The notes beneath the pieces are model-generated. The model had not been told where the DNA came from. It was given only the letters and a program-made list of their open reading frames with translations, and did not search any database. Positions 46,300-55,842 of a stretch of 64,000 bases of DNA are shown one piece after another (positions within the stretch are counted from its first letter, which is position 1; each line of letters begins with the position of its first letter). The stretch is taken from contig NZ_CP108529.1 of NCBI RefSeq assembly GCF_036002945.1, forward strand, positions 1 to 64,000, given 5' to 3'. The stretch is from Streptomyces sp. NBC_01224 (GTDB lineage: Bacteria > Actinomycetota > Actinomycetes > Streptomycetales > Streptomycetaceae). Made by a program: the position numbers and the translations under genes.

Positions 46300-46616
46300 G
46301 ACGACGTCCCGCCCGCCGCGCCCCAGCCCCGAACGAAGGAGGCCAGGGCGCGGCGCTGTTCTTCCTGCCGGGCGGTCTGCTGCGCGAGGACCTGGCGGTC
46401 GATGTACGGGGCGACGGCGGCGAGGACCAGGCGCCGGAGTTCGTCCGGCTCCAGCGCTTCGACCTCCCACTGCACGGGGCGTTCGATGTCGAAGCCATGG
46501 CGGCGCGCGAAGGCCGGCCACCGGGGATCGCCGCGCTTGCCTCGGTCGCGGGCAGCTCGTGGTCGTGGACGACCTGGTCGTAGGTGAGCAGCACCCGTTC
46601 GGTGTGGCTCCAGCAT
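46300..46616 (-). pseudogene. C-terminal remnant of a Toprim-type protein
   Basis: Minus strand: an opening THTERVLLTYDQVVHDHELP in one frame, then WPAFARRHGFDIERPVQWEV, ALEPDELRRLVLAAVAPYID and QTARQEEQRRALASFVRGWG in another. The PVQWEVEALEPDELRRL motif matches the end of plasmid-type Toprim proteins like the one at 46788. Truncated and frameshifted. It converges on the hypothetical gene ending at 46299. Confidence 0.5.
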
Positions 46617-46787
46617 GCGGTACGCGCTATCCAGTCGCGTTCGACGTCCTCACCGGCGCAGTCGAAGTCGCCGACATTTCTCTGGGGCTTCGCGACTGTG
46701 CGGAAGGAGTTTCAGCAGCTCAGAGGCTGTCTTGGTGATCCTATCTGATGCAACACCTGTAGTGCAGGGGGTTGGTCCGCGGCTCAC

Positions 46788-47411
46788 TCAATGGGCGGCC
46801 ATCCGGTCTCGGGGCCTCCTGCTCAGGGACTCGCGAATCGCGCGGCGTTCGGTTTCCTCGCGGGCGAGGATCTGCCGGTGGACCTCGGGGTCGCGGTGGG
46901 CCTCGATGGCCTCGCGCACGATCGCGGCGAGGACGTCGGGCGGCAGGGCCTCGGCCTGGGTGGTGGCGGTGCCGGAGAACGACCTGCGGTCAGTCGCTTT
47001 CGGGGGCGCGATCGGCAGGTTGTGGGCCACGACCTGTTCACCGGTGACCGCGACGCGCTCGAACTGCACCTCAACGCCTGCGGCCTCGGCGAACGCGAGC
47101 ACGTCTTCGGCCAGTGCCGTGAACATGTGCTCGCCACTCTGGTCGTAGTCGCCGATGTGAAGCACCCGGGTTCTGAGACCCCCTGTCACCGGCCGGACCG
47201 CTGCTTCATGCTTGCCGGCCAGGCCGTCGAAGCCACCGCTGAAGAAGCATGAGATACCGAACTCGGCTCCGATCCTGACCAGTTGAGTGACCATGCCCGC
47301 CGTTATCCCGCCAGTGTGGTGCGCTCTCCTCGCCCGGAAGGAAAGGTTGTTCTCCCTGGTGAGAGAGCTGGTATGACAGTCAGCACCTGCAACAGTGGTG
47401 TTGCTCTCCAT
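46788..47411 (-). pseudogene. Toprim-domain protein remnant
   Basis: From about 47320: ITAGMVTQLVRIGAEFGISC, RVLHIGDYDQSGEHMFTALA (Toprim-like DxD) and FERVAVTGEQVVAHNLPIAP, KATDRRSFSGTATTQAEALP, PDVLAAIVREAIEAHRDPEV. This resembles the topoisomerase VI-A-like Toprim proteins of actinobacterial plasmids. The N-terminal part is missing and the upstream codons are unrelated. The fragment at 46300-46616 belongs to the same family. Confidence 0.55.
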
Positions 47412-47425
47412 AGGGTGCGGCGTAT

Positions 47426-47767
47426 TTACTCCTTCGGCTCCTCCTGCGCGTCGCCGATGGCGATGCGCAGGCCATGGATGCCCTGCAGGACCCCGATGAG
47501 GGATGCCTCCGTCCGGCCAAGGGCTTGCCGCACGCCTTCCACGTCACCGCGCTGGAGGCGAAGGTGAGCGCCGAGCGCGTCCGAAGCTGTCACCACGGCC
47601 ATGAAGGACGCCGCCCGTGGCCAGCAGTGCACCGAGCAGCCGTAGACGGTCCTCCTCCTGCGGACCCTCGGGCCACAACTCCGGATCAAGGACCGGTCAG
47701 CTCCCAAGGCCATCAGGGCCCGATAGATCTGGTCTGCACTGACCGGGTGCTCGCTACTGATGCTCAC
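47426..47767 (-). CDS. Small hypothetical protein, possibly frame-scrambled in the middle
   Basis: 113 residues. N-terminus EHPVSADQIYRALMALGAD and C-terminus VVTASDALGAHLRLQRGDVE, ALGRTEASLIGVLQGIHGLR look conserved. The middle (RSLIRSCGPRVRRRRTVYGC) looks unlike them, while the neighbouring frame gives PELWPEGPQEEDRLRLLGAL. A deletion and a compensating insertion may have scrambled about 30 residues. GTG 47767. Confidence 0.45.
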   Translation of the reverse strand: MSISSEHPVSADQIYRALMALGADRSLIRSCGPRVRRRRTVYGCSVHCWPRAASFMAVVTASDALGAHLRLQRGDVEGVRQALGRTEASLIGVLQGIHGLRIAIGDAQEEPKE

Positions 47768-47857
47768 GGCCCCAGCTTCACCGCGAGGCGACACTGTCGG
47801 GACTGCGACCACGCCGCGTCGTGGAGGAATCCACCCCTCTGCGGACACTGAGGTGAA

Positions 47858-47893
47858 AACCTCCCGCAGTTGATCGTCAGGCTGCGGGAGGTT
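47858..47893 (-). terminator. Hairpin terminator, first of a duplicated pair
   Basis: A 12-bp stem AACCTCCCGCAG/CTGCGGGAGGTT (47858-47869, 47882-47893) lies 17 bases past the LGFP-protein stop. A near copy, including the loop, occurs at 49093-49133. Confidence 0.8.
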
Positions 47894-47909
47894 CGGTGCG
47901 TCAAGGTGA

Positions 47910-48947
47910 TCAGTTCCAGTTGCAGGTGTTGAGCAGGGCGAGCACGCTCGTCGCGTAATCCTCGCCCTTCTGCGGACGCCAGGACTCCAGATCCCAGGTG
48001 TCACCAGCAAGGTGCTTGCCGAACAGCTTGAAGTCCCACTTCGCGTGACAGGTGAGCTGATCCTTCATCGAGGCGAGCTGCGTCTGGCTCAGTTGTGTCC
48101 CGTCGAGCGGCAAGGGCGTGGGGACCACGTTCCACACCTGCTGCCACAGTGAGTCGTAGTCGGTCGACGCCTGCTCGTATCCGGTCTGCGTCGGCGTGAC
48201 GCTTACCTCGATGTGATCGGCATCCCCGTCGGGCAGTGCGTACTTGACGGAGACCGTTTCAACCCACAGCGCGCCCGCGCTCAGGACGTAGCCGGCGCAC
48301 TCCCCGGTGCAGACTTCGTTACCGGGGCCCATTCCGGCACTCCAGAACAGGTCCGTATTGCGGACGGAGAAAGTCTGCCGGTATCCGTTCAGGCTGTCGT
48401 CACGCCGCTCGTCGGTGACGGGGTATCCGAACCGGCTGGCAAACTTGCCGTAACGATTCCACAGCCTCGCGATCTGCCCCCACACAGGGTGCGCCCCGTA
48501 GTCGGGATGCCAGGACATGGTGCCGCCCTCGAATTGCTGCCCCTTGCCCACCCCGTCAAGGTTGGTCAGCTCGTCGTCGACCGGATAGCCCAGGGCGCCA
48601 GCCTCCCAGTTGAGAGTGCCCCACTTGTCGCGGATGGCCCCCCATACGGGGTGCGCACCCGTCGAGGCCTTCCAGTAGATGGATCCTCTCTCGAACTGCT
48701 GCCGCCTGCCGACACCGTCCGGATTGGTGAGCTCATCGGTGAGCGGGCAGCCGAGGACACCACCGGACCGGCCGAGGCTGATGTACTTGGTGAGGATGTC
48801 GCCGCCGACCTGGTGTCCGCAAATCGACTCGTCGGCCGCTGCGGGTGCCGCCTGAACGGTGAGGGTAGCGGCGAGGGCCGCAAGGACAGTGAAGGCCGCC
48901 TTGAATGCGGGAATTTTCCGTGAAGAAGAAGGAGTGGTTGTGGTCAT
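47910..48947 (-). CDS. Secreted LGFP-repeat protein with DUF2599 domain
   Basis: 345 residues. Signal peptide AFTVLAALAATLTVQAAPAA, then three LGFP units (GVLGCPLTDELTNPDGVGRR, GALGYPVDDELTNLDGVGKG, SRFGYPVTDERRD) that bind or organise the cell wall, and a C-terminal DUF2599 domain with QLTCHAKWDFKLFGKHLAG and WDLESWRP. Cysteines in CTGECAGY may form disulfides. The function is extracellular, possibly wall-associated. ATG 48947 has GGAAAGGAA upstream. Flanked by the two similar hairpins. Confidence 0.85.
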   Translation of the reverse strand: MTTTTPSSSRKIPAFKAAFTVLAALAATLTVQAAPAAADESICGHQVGGDILTKYISLGRSGGVLGCPLTDELTNPDGVGRRQQFERGSIYWKASTGAHPVWGAIRDKWGTLNWEAGALGYPVDDELTNLDGVGKGQQFEGGTMSWHPDYGAHPVWGQIARLWNRYGKFASRFGYPVTDERRDDSLNGYRQTFSVRNTDLFWSAGMGPGNEVCTGECAGYVLSAGALWVETVSVKYALPDGDADHIEVSVTPTQTGYEQASTDYDSLWQQVWNVVPTPLPLDGTQLSQTQLASMKDQLTCHAKWDFKLFGKHLAGDTWDLESWRPQKGEDYATSVLALLNTCNWN

Positions 48948-49092
48948 GTCGGGTTCCTTTCCAGCACATCACCGTACGGAGAAAAAAAGAAGCCGGTAAA
49001 GGTTGAATCCGGTCTCGCTGCGTGCCGGAAACTGGCCCGCCGAGTCGTGACGCACCGAATGCCCGGCCGTATTCCTGCGGACGTCGAGATGG

Positions 49093-49133
49093 AAAACCTC
49101 CCGCAGTTGGCCGTCAGGATGCGGGCGGTTTTT
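49093..49133 (-). terminator. Hairpin terminator, second of a duplicated pair
   Basis: AAAACCTCCCGCA (49093-49105) pairs with TGCGGGCGGTTTT (49120-49132) and is followed by Ts. It is almost the same sequence as 47858-47893, with loop TTGGCCGTCAGG versus TTGATCGTCAGG. Confidence 0.75.
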
Positions 49134-49151
49134 ATCTCAGCGTCCTCTGCG

Positions 49152-50170
49152 TCATGGCATGTGGAGGCGTCTGCGAGGGATGACGCGGACCTTGGCGTCC
49201 TCGGTGTCCCGGCCGGAGAGGGCGGCGTTCTCCAGCGCGAGCAGGTTGGCAGCGGTCGCGATGGTCTGAAGCCGTGCCTCCAGCCTGGGAAGGTCACCGA
49301 CTCCGTCCCCTGCGTCGTCAGGACCAACCGCAGCCCGGTCACCCGCTCGTAGCGGCCAGCGGCCTGGGCCCGCCTCACTGCGGCCGCGCGAGCGCACTCG
49401 CCGTAGGACAGCAGGGACTTCATCACCGCGCGTGGCATCCAGTACGGATGTCCGTACCCGCCCTTGGCGCAGGCGTCGGCCAGCTCCAAGGTGTAGTAGC
49501 CGCGGCGACGGTCGAAGGGCGGCAGCTCCGGCAGCACCACGCTCGCCCACTCCGACACCCGCAGACCGGTGCCGTAGAGGCCGTCGCAGAACGCCACATC
49601 GCGCTGTTCGTTGCGCCCCCGCCACCACCGGTCCGGACGCCCGGACAGATCCATGCCGCGAATGCCCAGGTCCAGCCAACGCTTGTAGCCGCCGGCGTCG
49701 AGCCACTTGACGTCCTCACTACGGAGCGCCCGCGGAGCATCGAAGGCGTCGAAGGGGTTCGCGACGCCGTAGCGGCTCATCCAGCGGTAGAACTTCTTCA
49801 GTCCCGCGAGGTCGCGGGTGAACGAGTTCGTCTGTACCCGTGCGACGTTCGCCGGGTCGGTCACCCGCCAGAACAGGAATTCCTCCGCGTCGCCCTCGAC
49901 CGCGTCCCACCAGTTGACCTGCAACGGCACCAGGTAGTTCAACCACACCCCGACCGAGTACGTGTAGTCCCTGTACTTCCGCTCGCCGAGGTTGCGCCAC
50001 TTCGCCGACCCCAGACAGGCGTTGACCCGAAGGTCCGGCCGCCCATCCGGCCCGATCATGAACCGCTGCCCGTCCCGTACACCCAGGTCTCGGGCCCGTG
50101 CCGCCAGATCCGGCGCGACGCCGGGCAGCAACTCATCGAGGCCGTGGAAGGACCGGCCGACGTCATACCG
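49152..50170 (-). pseudogene. Tyrosine-recombinase remnant fused to another gene's end
   Basis: An N-terminal core-binding region (RKYRDYTYSVGVWLNYLVPL, FTRDLAGLKKFYRWMSRYG) and box I YGTGLRVSEWASVVLPELP are present, but after GLRLVLTTQGTESVTFPGW near 49290 the HxxR, second His and Tyr boxes never appear. In another frame the DNA ends as LEARLQTIATAANLLALENA and RDTEDAKVRVIPRRRLHMP, which looks like the coiled C-terminus of a different protein. So two broken genes are joined here. Confidence 0.65.
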
Positions 50171-50344
50171 GTGTACCTGCCAGCATCGAGCACCATTCTC
50201 CCCCACGGGAACGACAACGACGCCGAGCAACAACAGTCACTGGATACAGAACGGCGCTTTCGCACCATAGTTCGAGCCGGATCGGTTGGCCGGCCTGTCG
50301 GTCGACGCGGTAGTCGTCGGCGGCCGATGCGACGGCCGTCCAGA

Positions 50345-50600
50345 AATCCGCAAGGCCTTGAATAACAGCGTTCCGGGCCGCTCCGGCTTGCCCTTGTGGG
50401 CCGGCCGAAGTAGCCGGATGTCCTGCTCGGCCAGCTCGTGCTCGAAACCCCGGCCGAAGTAGTTCTTTTCGCCGATCAGTGTCTGGGCAGGACGTGCGGC
50501 GACAAGGCCGGGTTCGGCGGCCAGGAGGTCCAGCAGCGTCTCGCGCTCGTCGGCCTTGGCCCCGGGGTCAGGGCGAAGGCGACGGGCAGGCCCTGGAGGG
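50345..50600 (-). pseudogene. IS982-family transposase remnant
   Basis: Minus strand: GLPVAFALTPG in one frame, then AKADERETLLDLLAAEPGLV, AARPAQTLIGEKNYFGRGFE and LAEQDIRLLRPAHKGKPERP. This is the middle of an IS982 transposase (second acidic residue in the IGEKNYFG region). Both ends and one frame are lost. It abuts the IS110 remnant on the other strand. Confidence 0.6.
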
Positions 50601-50605
50601 CCGCC

Positions 50606-50998
50606 TCCAGCGGCAGGACCAACCGCCACCGCCTCTCCCGCGGCGGCGACCGCGGGGCCAACGCCGCCCTCTACCGCATCGCCCTCGTCCGCATGTCCAG
50701 CGACTCCCGCACCCGCGAATACGTCGCCCGACAGACTGCCGCCGGACGCACGAAGAAGGAGATCATCCGACTGCTCAAACGCGCGACCGCCCGAGAGATC
50801 TTCCGCTACCTGACAACACCAGTCGCGGTCCCGGACATCGCCGACCTCAGGCCGGCACGCCGGGCCAAGAACATCACGCTCACCACCGTCGCCGAGCACT
50901 TCGGCGTCTGGCCCGCCGTGATCTCCTGCATCGAACGCGGCACCCGCCGCGACGACGACCTCGCAGGCACCTACCGGACCTGGCTCACCGCCGATTGA
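50606..50998 (+). pseudogene. IS110-family transposase, C-terminal remnant
   Basis: SSGRTNRHRLSRGGDRGANA, ALYRIALVRMSSDSRTREYV and RQTAAGRTKKEIIRLLKRAT match the C-terminal (transposase_20) serine-bearing domain of IS110-group recombinases. It runs into an appended HTH-like tail ITLTTVAEHFGVWPAVISCI and ERGTRRDDDLAGTYRTWLTA. The N-terminal RuvC-like DEDD domain is gone. Confidence 0.68.
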
Positions 50999-51019
50999 CC
51001 GCTCGCGAGGGGCTGGTGC

Positions 51020-51532
51020 TCAGTCTGTCCAGGTCAGAACCGCCAGCCCACGTCGGCCGGCGATGAGATAGAAGCTCTGCAGCAGCCCAAAATGCTCGAC
51101 GAGGTACTCGCGCGGGTGTCCGTTGAACCCTCGAAATCCGCACGCTTCGGCAGCCGTCAAGGGATCCACAGAAAGGCCGTTGAGTATTTCGCCTACGTCC
51201 AAAGCAGACAGTTCACGGGCCACTTCAGCGACTACCGCAGGAGCGAGAACGGCGGGAGGGGCGTCAAAGCCGTCATAGACCCCCGGATGATCAAGAAACT
51301 CGACGCCGTCCGAGTCCCCCGAGATGCTTCGCGTGAGGACCTGGATGCACGGATCCTCGATGCGCATTCGCTGGCAGAACCCGATCAAGCCCCAGATCGC
51401 CCAGTCGAGATCCACGGTGTCCCCCGCAGGCGGGTCCCAATCAGGGTTGCCGTCCGGTGACACCGCCGCAGCTGCGCGGCACTGAGCCAGGTACTGCGGG
51501 GTCACCCGTGCCAATTGCTGTGTCAGTGCCAT
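51020..51532 (-). CDS. DUF1877 (YfbM-like) family protein
   Basis: 170 residues: LARVTPQYLAQCRAAAAVSP, then the LDWAIWGLIGFCQ element matching the LDKxWxxLxxLL motif of YfbM proteins, a loop, VVAEVARELSALDVGEILNG, and the C-terminal EYLVEHFGLLQSFYLIAGRR. Cytosolic, role unknown; relatives are scattered among mobile and defence-rich DNA. ATG 51532 chosen because homology begins right after it. Confidence 0.65.
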   Translation of the reverse strand: MALTQQLARVTPQYLAQCRAAAAVSPDGNPDWDPPAGDTVDLDWAIWGLIGFCQRMRIEDPCIQVLTRSISGDSDGVEFLDHPGVYDGFDAPPAVLAPAVVAEVARELSALDVGEILNGLSVDPLTAAEACGFRGFNGHPREYLVEHFGLLQSFYLIAGRRGLAVLTWTD

Positions 51533-51870
51533 GCGTTGAGTATCGCGGACCACCCATGCGTGGAACCGCGAGATCCCTGCGCACGACCGGGGACGTTCAA
51601 GCACTCGACACCGCTTGACTGCCAATAGGAGCATCAAGACGATTCGAGGCCGATTCTCCGAGGTTTCAACGTGGCGTGCCTCGTGGTCGTCGCCTGCTCA
51701 GCGCGCGACGTCGCCGTCGATCCGGTCAGGGCCGTCAGGCCGCCCGCACCGTTCGGCCACTGCCTCGCCTACGGGCAGTCACGTTCCCGATGCGGCCGCG
51801 TAGTCTGCCTGCCGGGCGGTCACTCGATCGGGTGCATGCGCCGCAGGGACGCGGGGGGTCGGACACGACG

Positions 51871-51903
51871 ACGGACCCCTCCCAGACAGACGGGAGGGTC
51901 CGT
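51871..51903 (-). terminator. Hairpin terminator
   Basis: ACGGACCCCTCCC (51871-51883) pairs with GGGAGGGTCCGT (51892-51903), with one bulged C, 17 bases past the stop of the small minus-strand gene. The interval 51533-51870 holds no gene I can support. Confidence 0.7.
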
Positions 51904-51919
51904 GTGTCGTGGCATCAGC

Positions 51920-52189
51920 TCAGCCCATCCGCCCGACGTCACGCACTTCAGCGCCGCCGAGGTAGGCCACGAAGGAGACCCAGCACCGCATCGCGAAGAC
52001 GTCGGCCACTGCCTCGCCACCCGGCGCCGGCCACTCCTCCGGCCGCGGCACCACATCGTCCAGAAGAAGCTGCACCTCCTCACGCCCCGCAGACGGCAGC
52101 CCCGCTACGACCTCAGCAGCCAGCCGCTCCAACTCGACACGCACGAGCGCCCCCTTGTCCTCGACAAACCAGCACCGTACGGCCGACAC
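51920..52189 (-). CDS. Small hypothetical protein
   Basis: 89 residues, acidic: VRVELERLAAEVVAGLPSAG, EEVQLLLDDVVPRPEEWPAP and DVFAMRCWVSFVAYLGGAEV. Strong G/C third-position bias and a hairpin right after the stop support a real gene. GTG 52189 is used; no clear ribosome binding site, and the frame stays open upstream. Possibly divergent from the gene starting at 52228. Confidence 0.5.
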   Translation of the reverse strand: MSAVRCWFVEDKGALVRVELERLAAEVVAGLPSAGREEVQLLLDDVVPRPEEWPAPGGEAVADVFAMRCWVSFVAYLGGAEVRDVGRMG

Positions 52190-52227
52190 CAAGGCCCAGT
52201 GGGACGAGAGCCCCGGCTCTGAGCGCA

Positions 52228-52826
52228 TGACGCCGCAGGGCGCCGCGTTGTTCGCCGCCGATGCCCTGCTCACGGGAAGTGTGCCTCTGCCGCGCATCGC
52301 CGCTCTGCTGCGAGGGATGGCGCCCGGCCTGGAGGTGAACCCGATCGCGTCCCTTGTGGAGACCACGGTGCGCGACGTTCCGGACTCCCCCGTCCTGGGT
52401 GCCGACGACAGCCTGGACATGCTGGCCGGCGATGTCCGCCGCATCCTCCACGACCTGGCAGGGACAGCCTCACCAGAGGACCTCGGCGCCGCCTGGCATG
52501 CTGCCCGGGATGTGCGCAGCTGGGCTCTGGACCTGTGCGCGCGGGTGGAAGGGGAACTTGCCGCCCGGGCGCCCGGCGACGCCACCATGGAGTGGTGGAT
52601 CAGCAGGCAGCTGCCGGCCGGGCTCTCTCTTCTGGACGAACTACGCACCCGACACGAAAGAGCCGCCGCTACCGCTCTGTCAGCTCTGGGTCTGCTGCTG
52701 CAGCGGGAACAGTTCGCCGAGCTCGAGCGGGTGCAGCCGGGCTGCCAATGGGACCTCGCGCAGACGCCGGGCTTCCTGCCCCCTCCCGCCCGTGATTTTC
52801 TCGCCCTGCCCTCTGCCGCACCGTAG
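52228..52826 (+). CDS. Hypothetical helical protein
   Basis: 199 residues, mostly predicted helix: GAALFAADALLTGSVPLPRI, AALLRGMAPGLEVNPIASLV, and a C-terminal ATALSALGLLLQREQFAELE. No membrane segment or known motif. Composition is typical of the host. ATG 52228 preferred over the further upstream start at 52155, which would overlap the divergent small gene. Confidence 0.55.
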
Positions 52827-52919
52827 GCCGCTTCACAACCTGCGGAGCGCACACGGGTGCGCAGGGTGAGAGCCCGCTCGTCTCGCTCAGCCCGAAGTGC
52901 TGTGAGCTGGCGTTCAGCC

Positions 52920-53140
52920 CTAGCCAGCCGTGGGGCGGGCACGACGCTGACCAAAGAGATAGAACCTTGCCATGCCGAGCTTCGAGGCCCAGATGAGGAT
53001 GGCCGCGAGGTGGAGTGCAGCCTGGTAGGCGATGGCGAGTTTGTCGCACCGTATGGCCAGGCCGCGCCACTGCTTGAGGCGGTTGATGCAGCGTTCGACG
53101 GTGTTGCGCTGCTTGTACGCCTCGGTATCGAAACCGGGCG
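52920..53140 (-). pseudogene. IS5-family transposase, C-terminal remnant
   Basis: FDTEAYKQRNTVERCINRLK, QWRGLAIRCDKLAIAYQAAL, HLAAILIWASKL: the terminal E-bearing helix region of IS5/IS427 transposases. It is fused in frame-shifted fashion to a truncated kinase-like gene, marking an insertion followed by deletion. Confidence 0.7.
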
Positions 53141-53487
53141 AGGGTCTGCTCGAACGGCACGTGCAGGTAGTAGCCATGGGTCGGGCCACGGTGGTCGGCG
53201 CGCAGCCGAGCGAGCATCTCGCTGTAGTGGTCGGCGTACAGGATCGCTTCGACCACCACGTGGTACCCGGCGTCCAGGGCATAGCGAGCTGTCAGGTCGA
53301 TCAGGCCAATGTTCGCTGCGTCGGGCCGGTCTCGCTCGCCCAGCACGACCCTGCGCACGTTGTCCTGCTCCACCCAGGCCAGGCCGCGGCCGAAGCGGTC
53401 GCGGATGCCGGCCGCGACTGACGACTTGCCCGAGGCGCTGTTCCCGCGCAGGACGACCAGTCTCGTGTTTTCGTTGCCCACCATCAT
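53140..53487 (-). pseudogene. P-loop kinase-like protein, truncated by an IS
   Basis: About 115 residues: RLVVLRGNSASGKSSVAAGI (Walker A), WVEQDNVRRVVLGERDRPDA, LDAGYHVVVEAILYADHYSE and HGYYLHVPFEQTLARF. Zeta-toxin/AAA_33-type kinases with this start normally continue for another 60-80 residues; homology ends where IS5 codons begin. ATG 53487. Confidence 0.7.
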
Positions 53488-53640
53488 CCGGCGGAGGCTA
53501 CCGGCGGCCACTGCCACTCGAATGTCAGCGAAGGCTCGCCACACATGGGGCGTCTCGGCTCATGTCACTGCACCTTCGCCGTCGTCGTCCGGGTGCCCGC
53601 ACTGACCAGCTGATCAGCACCTCCCGCAGGTCGGGGAACC

Positions 53641-53982
53641 TCAGACGACGCTGACGGCCGTACCCTGCGCGCGCAGGGCCAGCGGACCGGCGAGAATCCC
53701 GGGGAACGGTTGGACAGGGATCGTTGACGCCGCGCCGTCCCACCAACGGTCGCAGGCGTTCCCGGGATCGGCGACGTCCAAGAGCGCCAGGACCTCGCAG
53801 CGGGGGCGGCGCAGGGCAGCGGGCGGAGGGTCATCCGGCATCACCCGGCGGCCGAGAGCACGGGGGGCGACGGCCGCGAGGGTGGAACGCACTGCGGCGG
53901 CACTGTCCAGGTCGAACAGCGCCGCTGTGCGGGGCGCCGCTCGCCGCCATCGTCGACGGGGGCGAGCATCTCGTCGTCGCAT
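53641..53982 (-). CDS. Hypothetical protein, possibly partial
   Basis: 113 residues: TAALFDLDSAAAVRSTLAAV, RPRCEVLALLDVADPGNACD, RWWDGAASTIPVQPFPGILA. No family recognised. The basic arginine-rich first 20 residues may not be native, so the gene could be 5'-truncated. It converges on nothing and faces the divergent Tat-exported protein gene. Confidence 0.4.
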   Translation of the reverse strand: MRRRDARPRRRWRRAAPRTAALFDLDSAAAVRSTLAAVAPRALGRRVMPDDPPPAALRRPRCEVLALLDVADPGNACDRWWDGAASTIPVQPFPGILAGPLALRAQGTAVSVV

Positions 53983-54121
53983 GTTCACGGCGCAGACGTG
54001 CGTGGCGTATGCCGTCCATGGTGCGTCCCTCCGGGAAACTGACCGGTGGTCGCCGAAGCTTGCGCGAGGTAGTCGGCGCGGGCGGCGCCGCACCGGCCTG
54101 CGCGCCGTGGAAGGACAGGGA

Positions 54122-55255
54122 ATGGTCACACGCAGAGGATTCATTGACGGAATGTCGGCGGCCGGTGCCGCAACGCTCTTCGGCGTCACCCCATCGGCCT
54201 TCGCCACCACGCATGCAGACGTGGCCGTGGCGGACGCCGAGCTGAAGGCCCGTGACGCGATCCGAGCGGCCAACGTCGGTATGCGTGCGAGTTATGCCGC
54301 ACTCAAGTCCGAACTGATCAGTCGTCTGAGTCCTGTGATCGTCGTCCAAAACGATGCCACGGGCGGCAAGTTCACTCTCATCCGTGGCGGAAGCCCACAG
54401 GAATCCGTCAACCCGGTGCCCGAGCTGTTCGAGCTTGCGAAGTCGATCAGCCACGTACCTCAGGGTATCTTCTCGACCATTGCCCCATATCTGGGCGACA
54501 AGGTGCCCAATCTCCCCAACGCCAGCCGCATCGACCCCCACGACCTGGACATGGTCGCGTTCGAGGGGCCTCGAGCGGCTGGCTGGATCAGCCCGCTCCA
54601 GGGGTACGAAGCCACCCTCACCACTGCACGCCAGCAGCTCGGGGAGGCCAATCTGCCACAGGAGCTGGAAATCTCCTGTGGGAGGATCCTCGACGAAGCA
54701 CTCACGTTCATCCGTGATTCCGTGAGAAACGGAACATTCGACATGGCGTCGTTCGAGGAGTTCTCGGGCAAGACGTACCCCAGTATCCGTACGAACATGA
54801 AATACGCAGCTGCGGCGCAGATCTGTGGTGTGCAGGGCCTCATGCGAAAGTGGCGGGCCACGATCGGCGAGGAGGCATGGAAGGACCTGTATACGGTCGT
54901 GCTGTCGATCTGGACGACGTCCGAGCTGAACCAGGCTTCGATCATCATCAGGCGATGCATGAATCCGGTGAAGGTTGCTACCCATCTGATCGACCTGCCG
55001 ACCGTCGAAGTTCCTCGCGACCCAATCTTCGTCGCCCTGGACAACCTCGCCCGGATTGTTCAGGACAATGTCTCAGCCGAAATGGTCTTCCCTACCGATC
55101 CGCTGGTCGCGGACGTCTTCAAGGGCAAGGAGGACTTGCTCTCCGTCGAAATCCTGCAGCAGACCGGGGCGACGGCCCGGGCACCCACAGCCTCCCGCTC
55201 GGCAGCGGCGTCCGCCTGTCCAGTCCATAAGGAGAAGCCTCATTCCTCCGCGTAG
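54122..55255 (+). CDS. Tat-exported protein of unknown function
   Basis: 377 residues. Twin-arginine signal TRRGFIDGMSAAGAATLFGV with cleavage near AFA. The mature protein is mainly helical: ELKARDAIRAANVGMRASYA, LTTARQQLGEANLPQELEIS, MKYAAAAQICGVQGLMRKWR. A cysteine near the C-terminus lies in SACPVHKEK. No metal-binding or catalytic motif was identified. Folded export suggests a cofactor or fast folding. ATG 54122 has GGAAGGACAGGGA upstream. Codon use fits the host. Confidence 0.7.
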   Translation: MVTRRGFIDGMSAAGAATLFGVTPSAFATTHADVAVADAELKARDAIRAANVGMRASYAALKSELISRLSPVIVVQNDATGGKFTLIRGGSPQESVNPVPELFELAKSISHVPQGIFSTIAPYLGDKVPNLPNASRIDPHDLDMVAFEGPRAAGWISPLQGYEATLTTARQQLGEANLPQELEISCGRILDEALTFIRDSVRNGTFDMASFEEFSGKTYPSIRTNMKYAAAAQICGVQGLMRKWRATIGEEAWKDLYTVVLSIWTTSELNQASIIIRRCMNPVKVATHLIDLPTVEVPRDPIFVALDNLARIVQDNVSAEMVFPTDPLVADVFKGKEDLLSVEILQQTGATARAPTASRSAAASACPVHKEKPHSSA

Positions 55256-55842
55256 CGGCAGAGGGCTCCGGCGGCCGGGGGAGCAATTCGGCGGAGTCCT
55301 GGTCACTGGGCTGGCGTGAGCCGGGCATGGGGTGCTCGCGCTGATCGTCCGGCTGATCGTGCCGGAGTGATCATCTGCTGCGCCGGTCCTGCGGCGATCG
55401 AGCTGAGTGAACTGATCGAGGTGAACGCGAGTCTGGGCTGAGCAGCAGGAGGCCCGGTTGACGGTGGAGGCCGCGGCCCGGGTGCGGGGCGTCGTGCCCC
55501 ACTTCCGACCACGCCGCCACCTGATGACCGCCACCTGATGACCGCCACCGAATACCACACCGAGATGACCACCCGCTCCGCCACCTAGGACGAGATCACC
55601 GGCGCCACCGCCCTGCCCACCGCAGCGTGAGCCAGGCCCCCACCCGACCCCCACACACCCTGACGCACCCTCAATCGATCAACACCGCACCAACGTGACA
55701 ACGCCCTTCGATCAACTCGCCGAGATGTTGGCGCGAGATGTCGCAGAAGGCAGGAGAGCCATGGTCGCGCAGGCCTGCTTGATGTTCACACCACAAGAAA
55801 CCGCGCGGCCATCGACACGTCACGGCCTGCTCGCGAAGGAGG
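55256..55842. other. Intergenic stretch with decayed fragments
   Basis: Short runs such as TATEYHTEMTTRSAT followed by a stop and DEITGATALPTAA (55540-55630, plus strand) look like the end of a decayed gene. TGATGACCGCCACC is repeated at 55520-55550. No complete gene is supported. Confidence 0.35.

Noticed and set aside
50160..50345. Plus-strand frame between integrase and IS982 remnants
   Set aside because: It is short, has no start, and its codons do not resemble any family.
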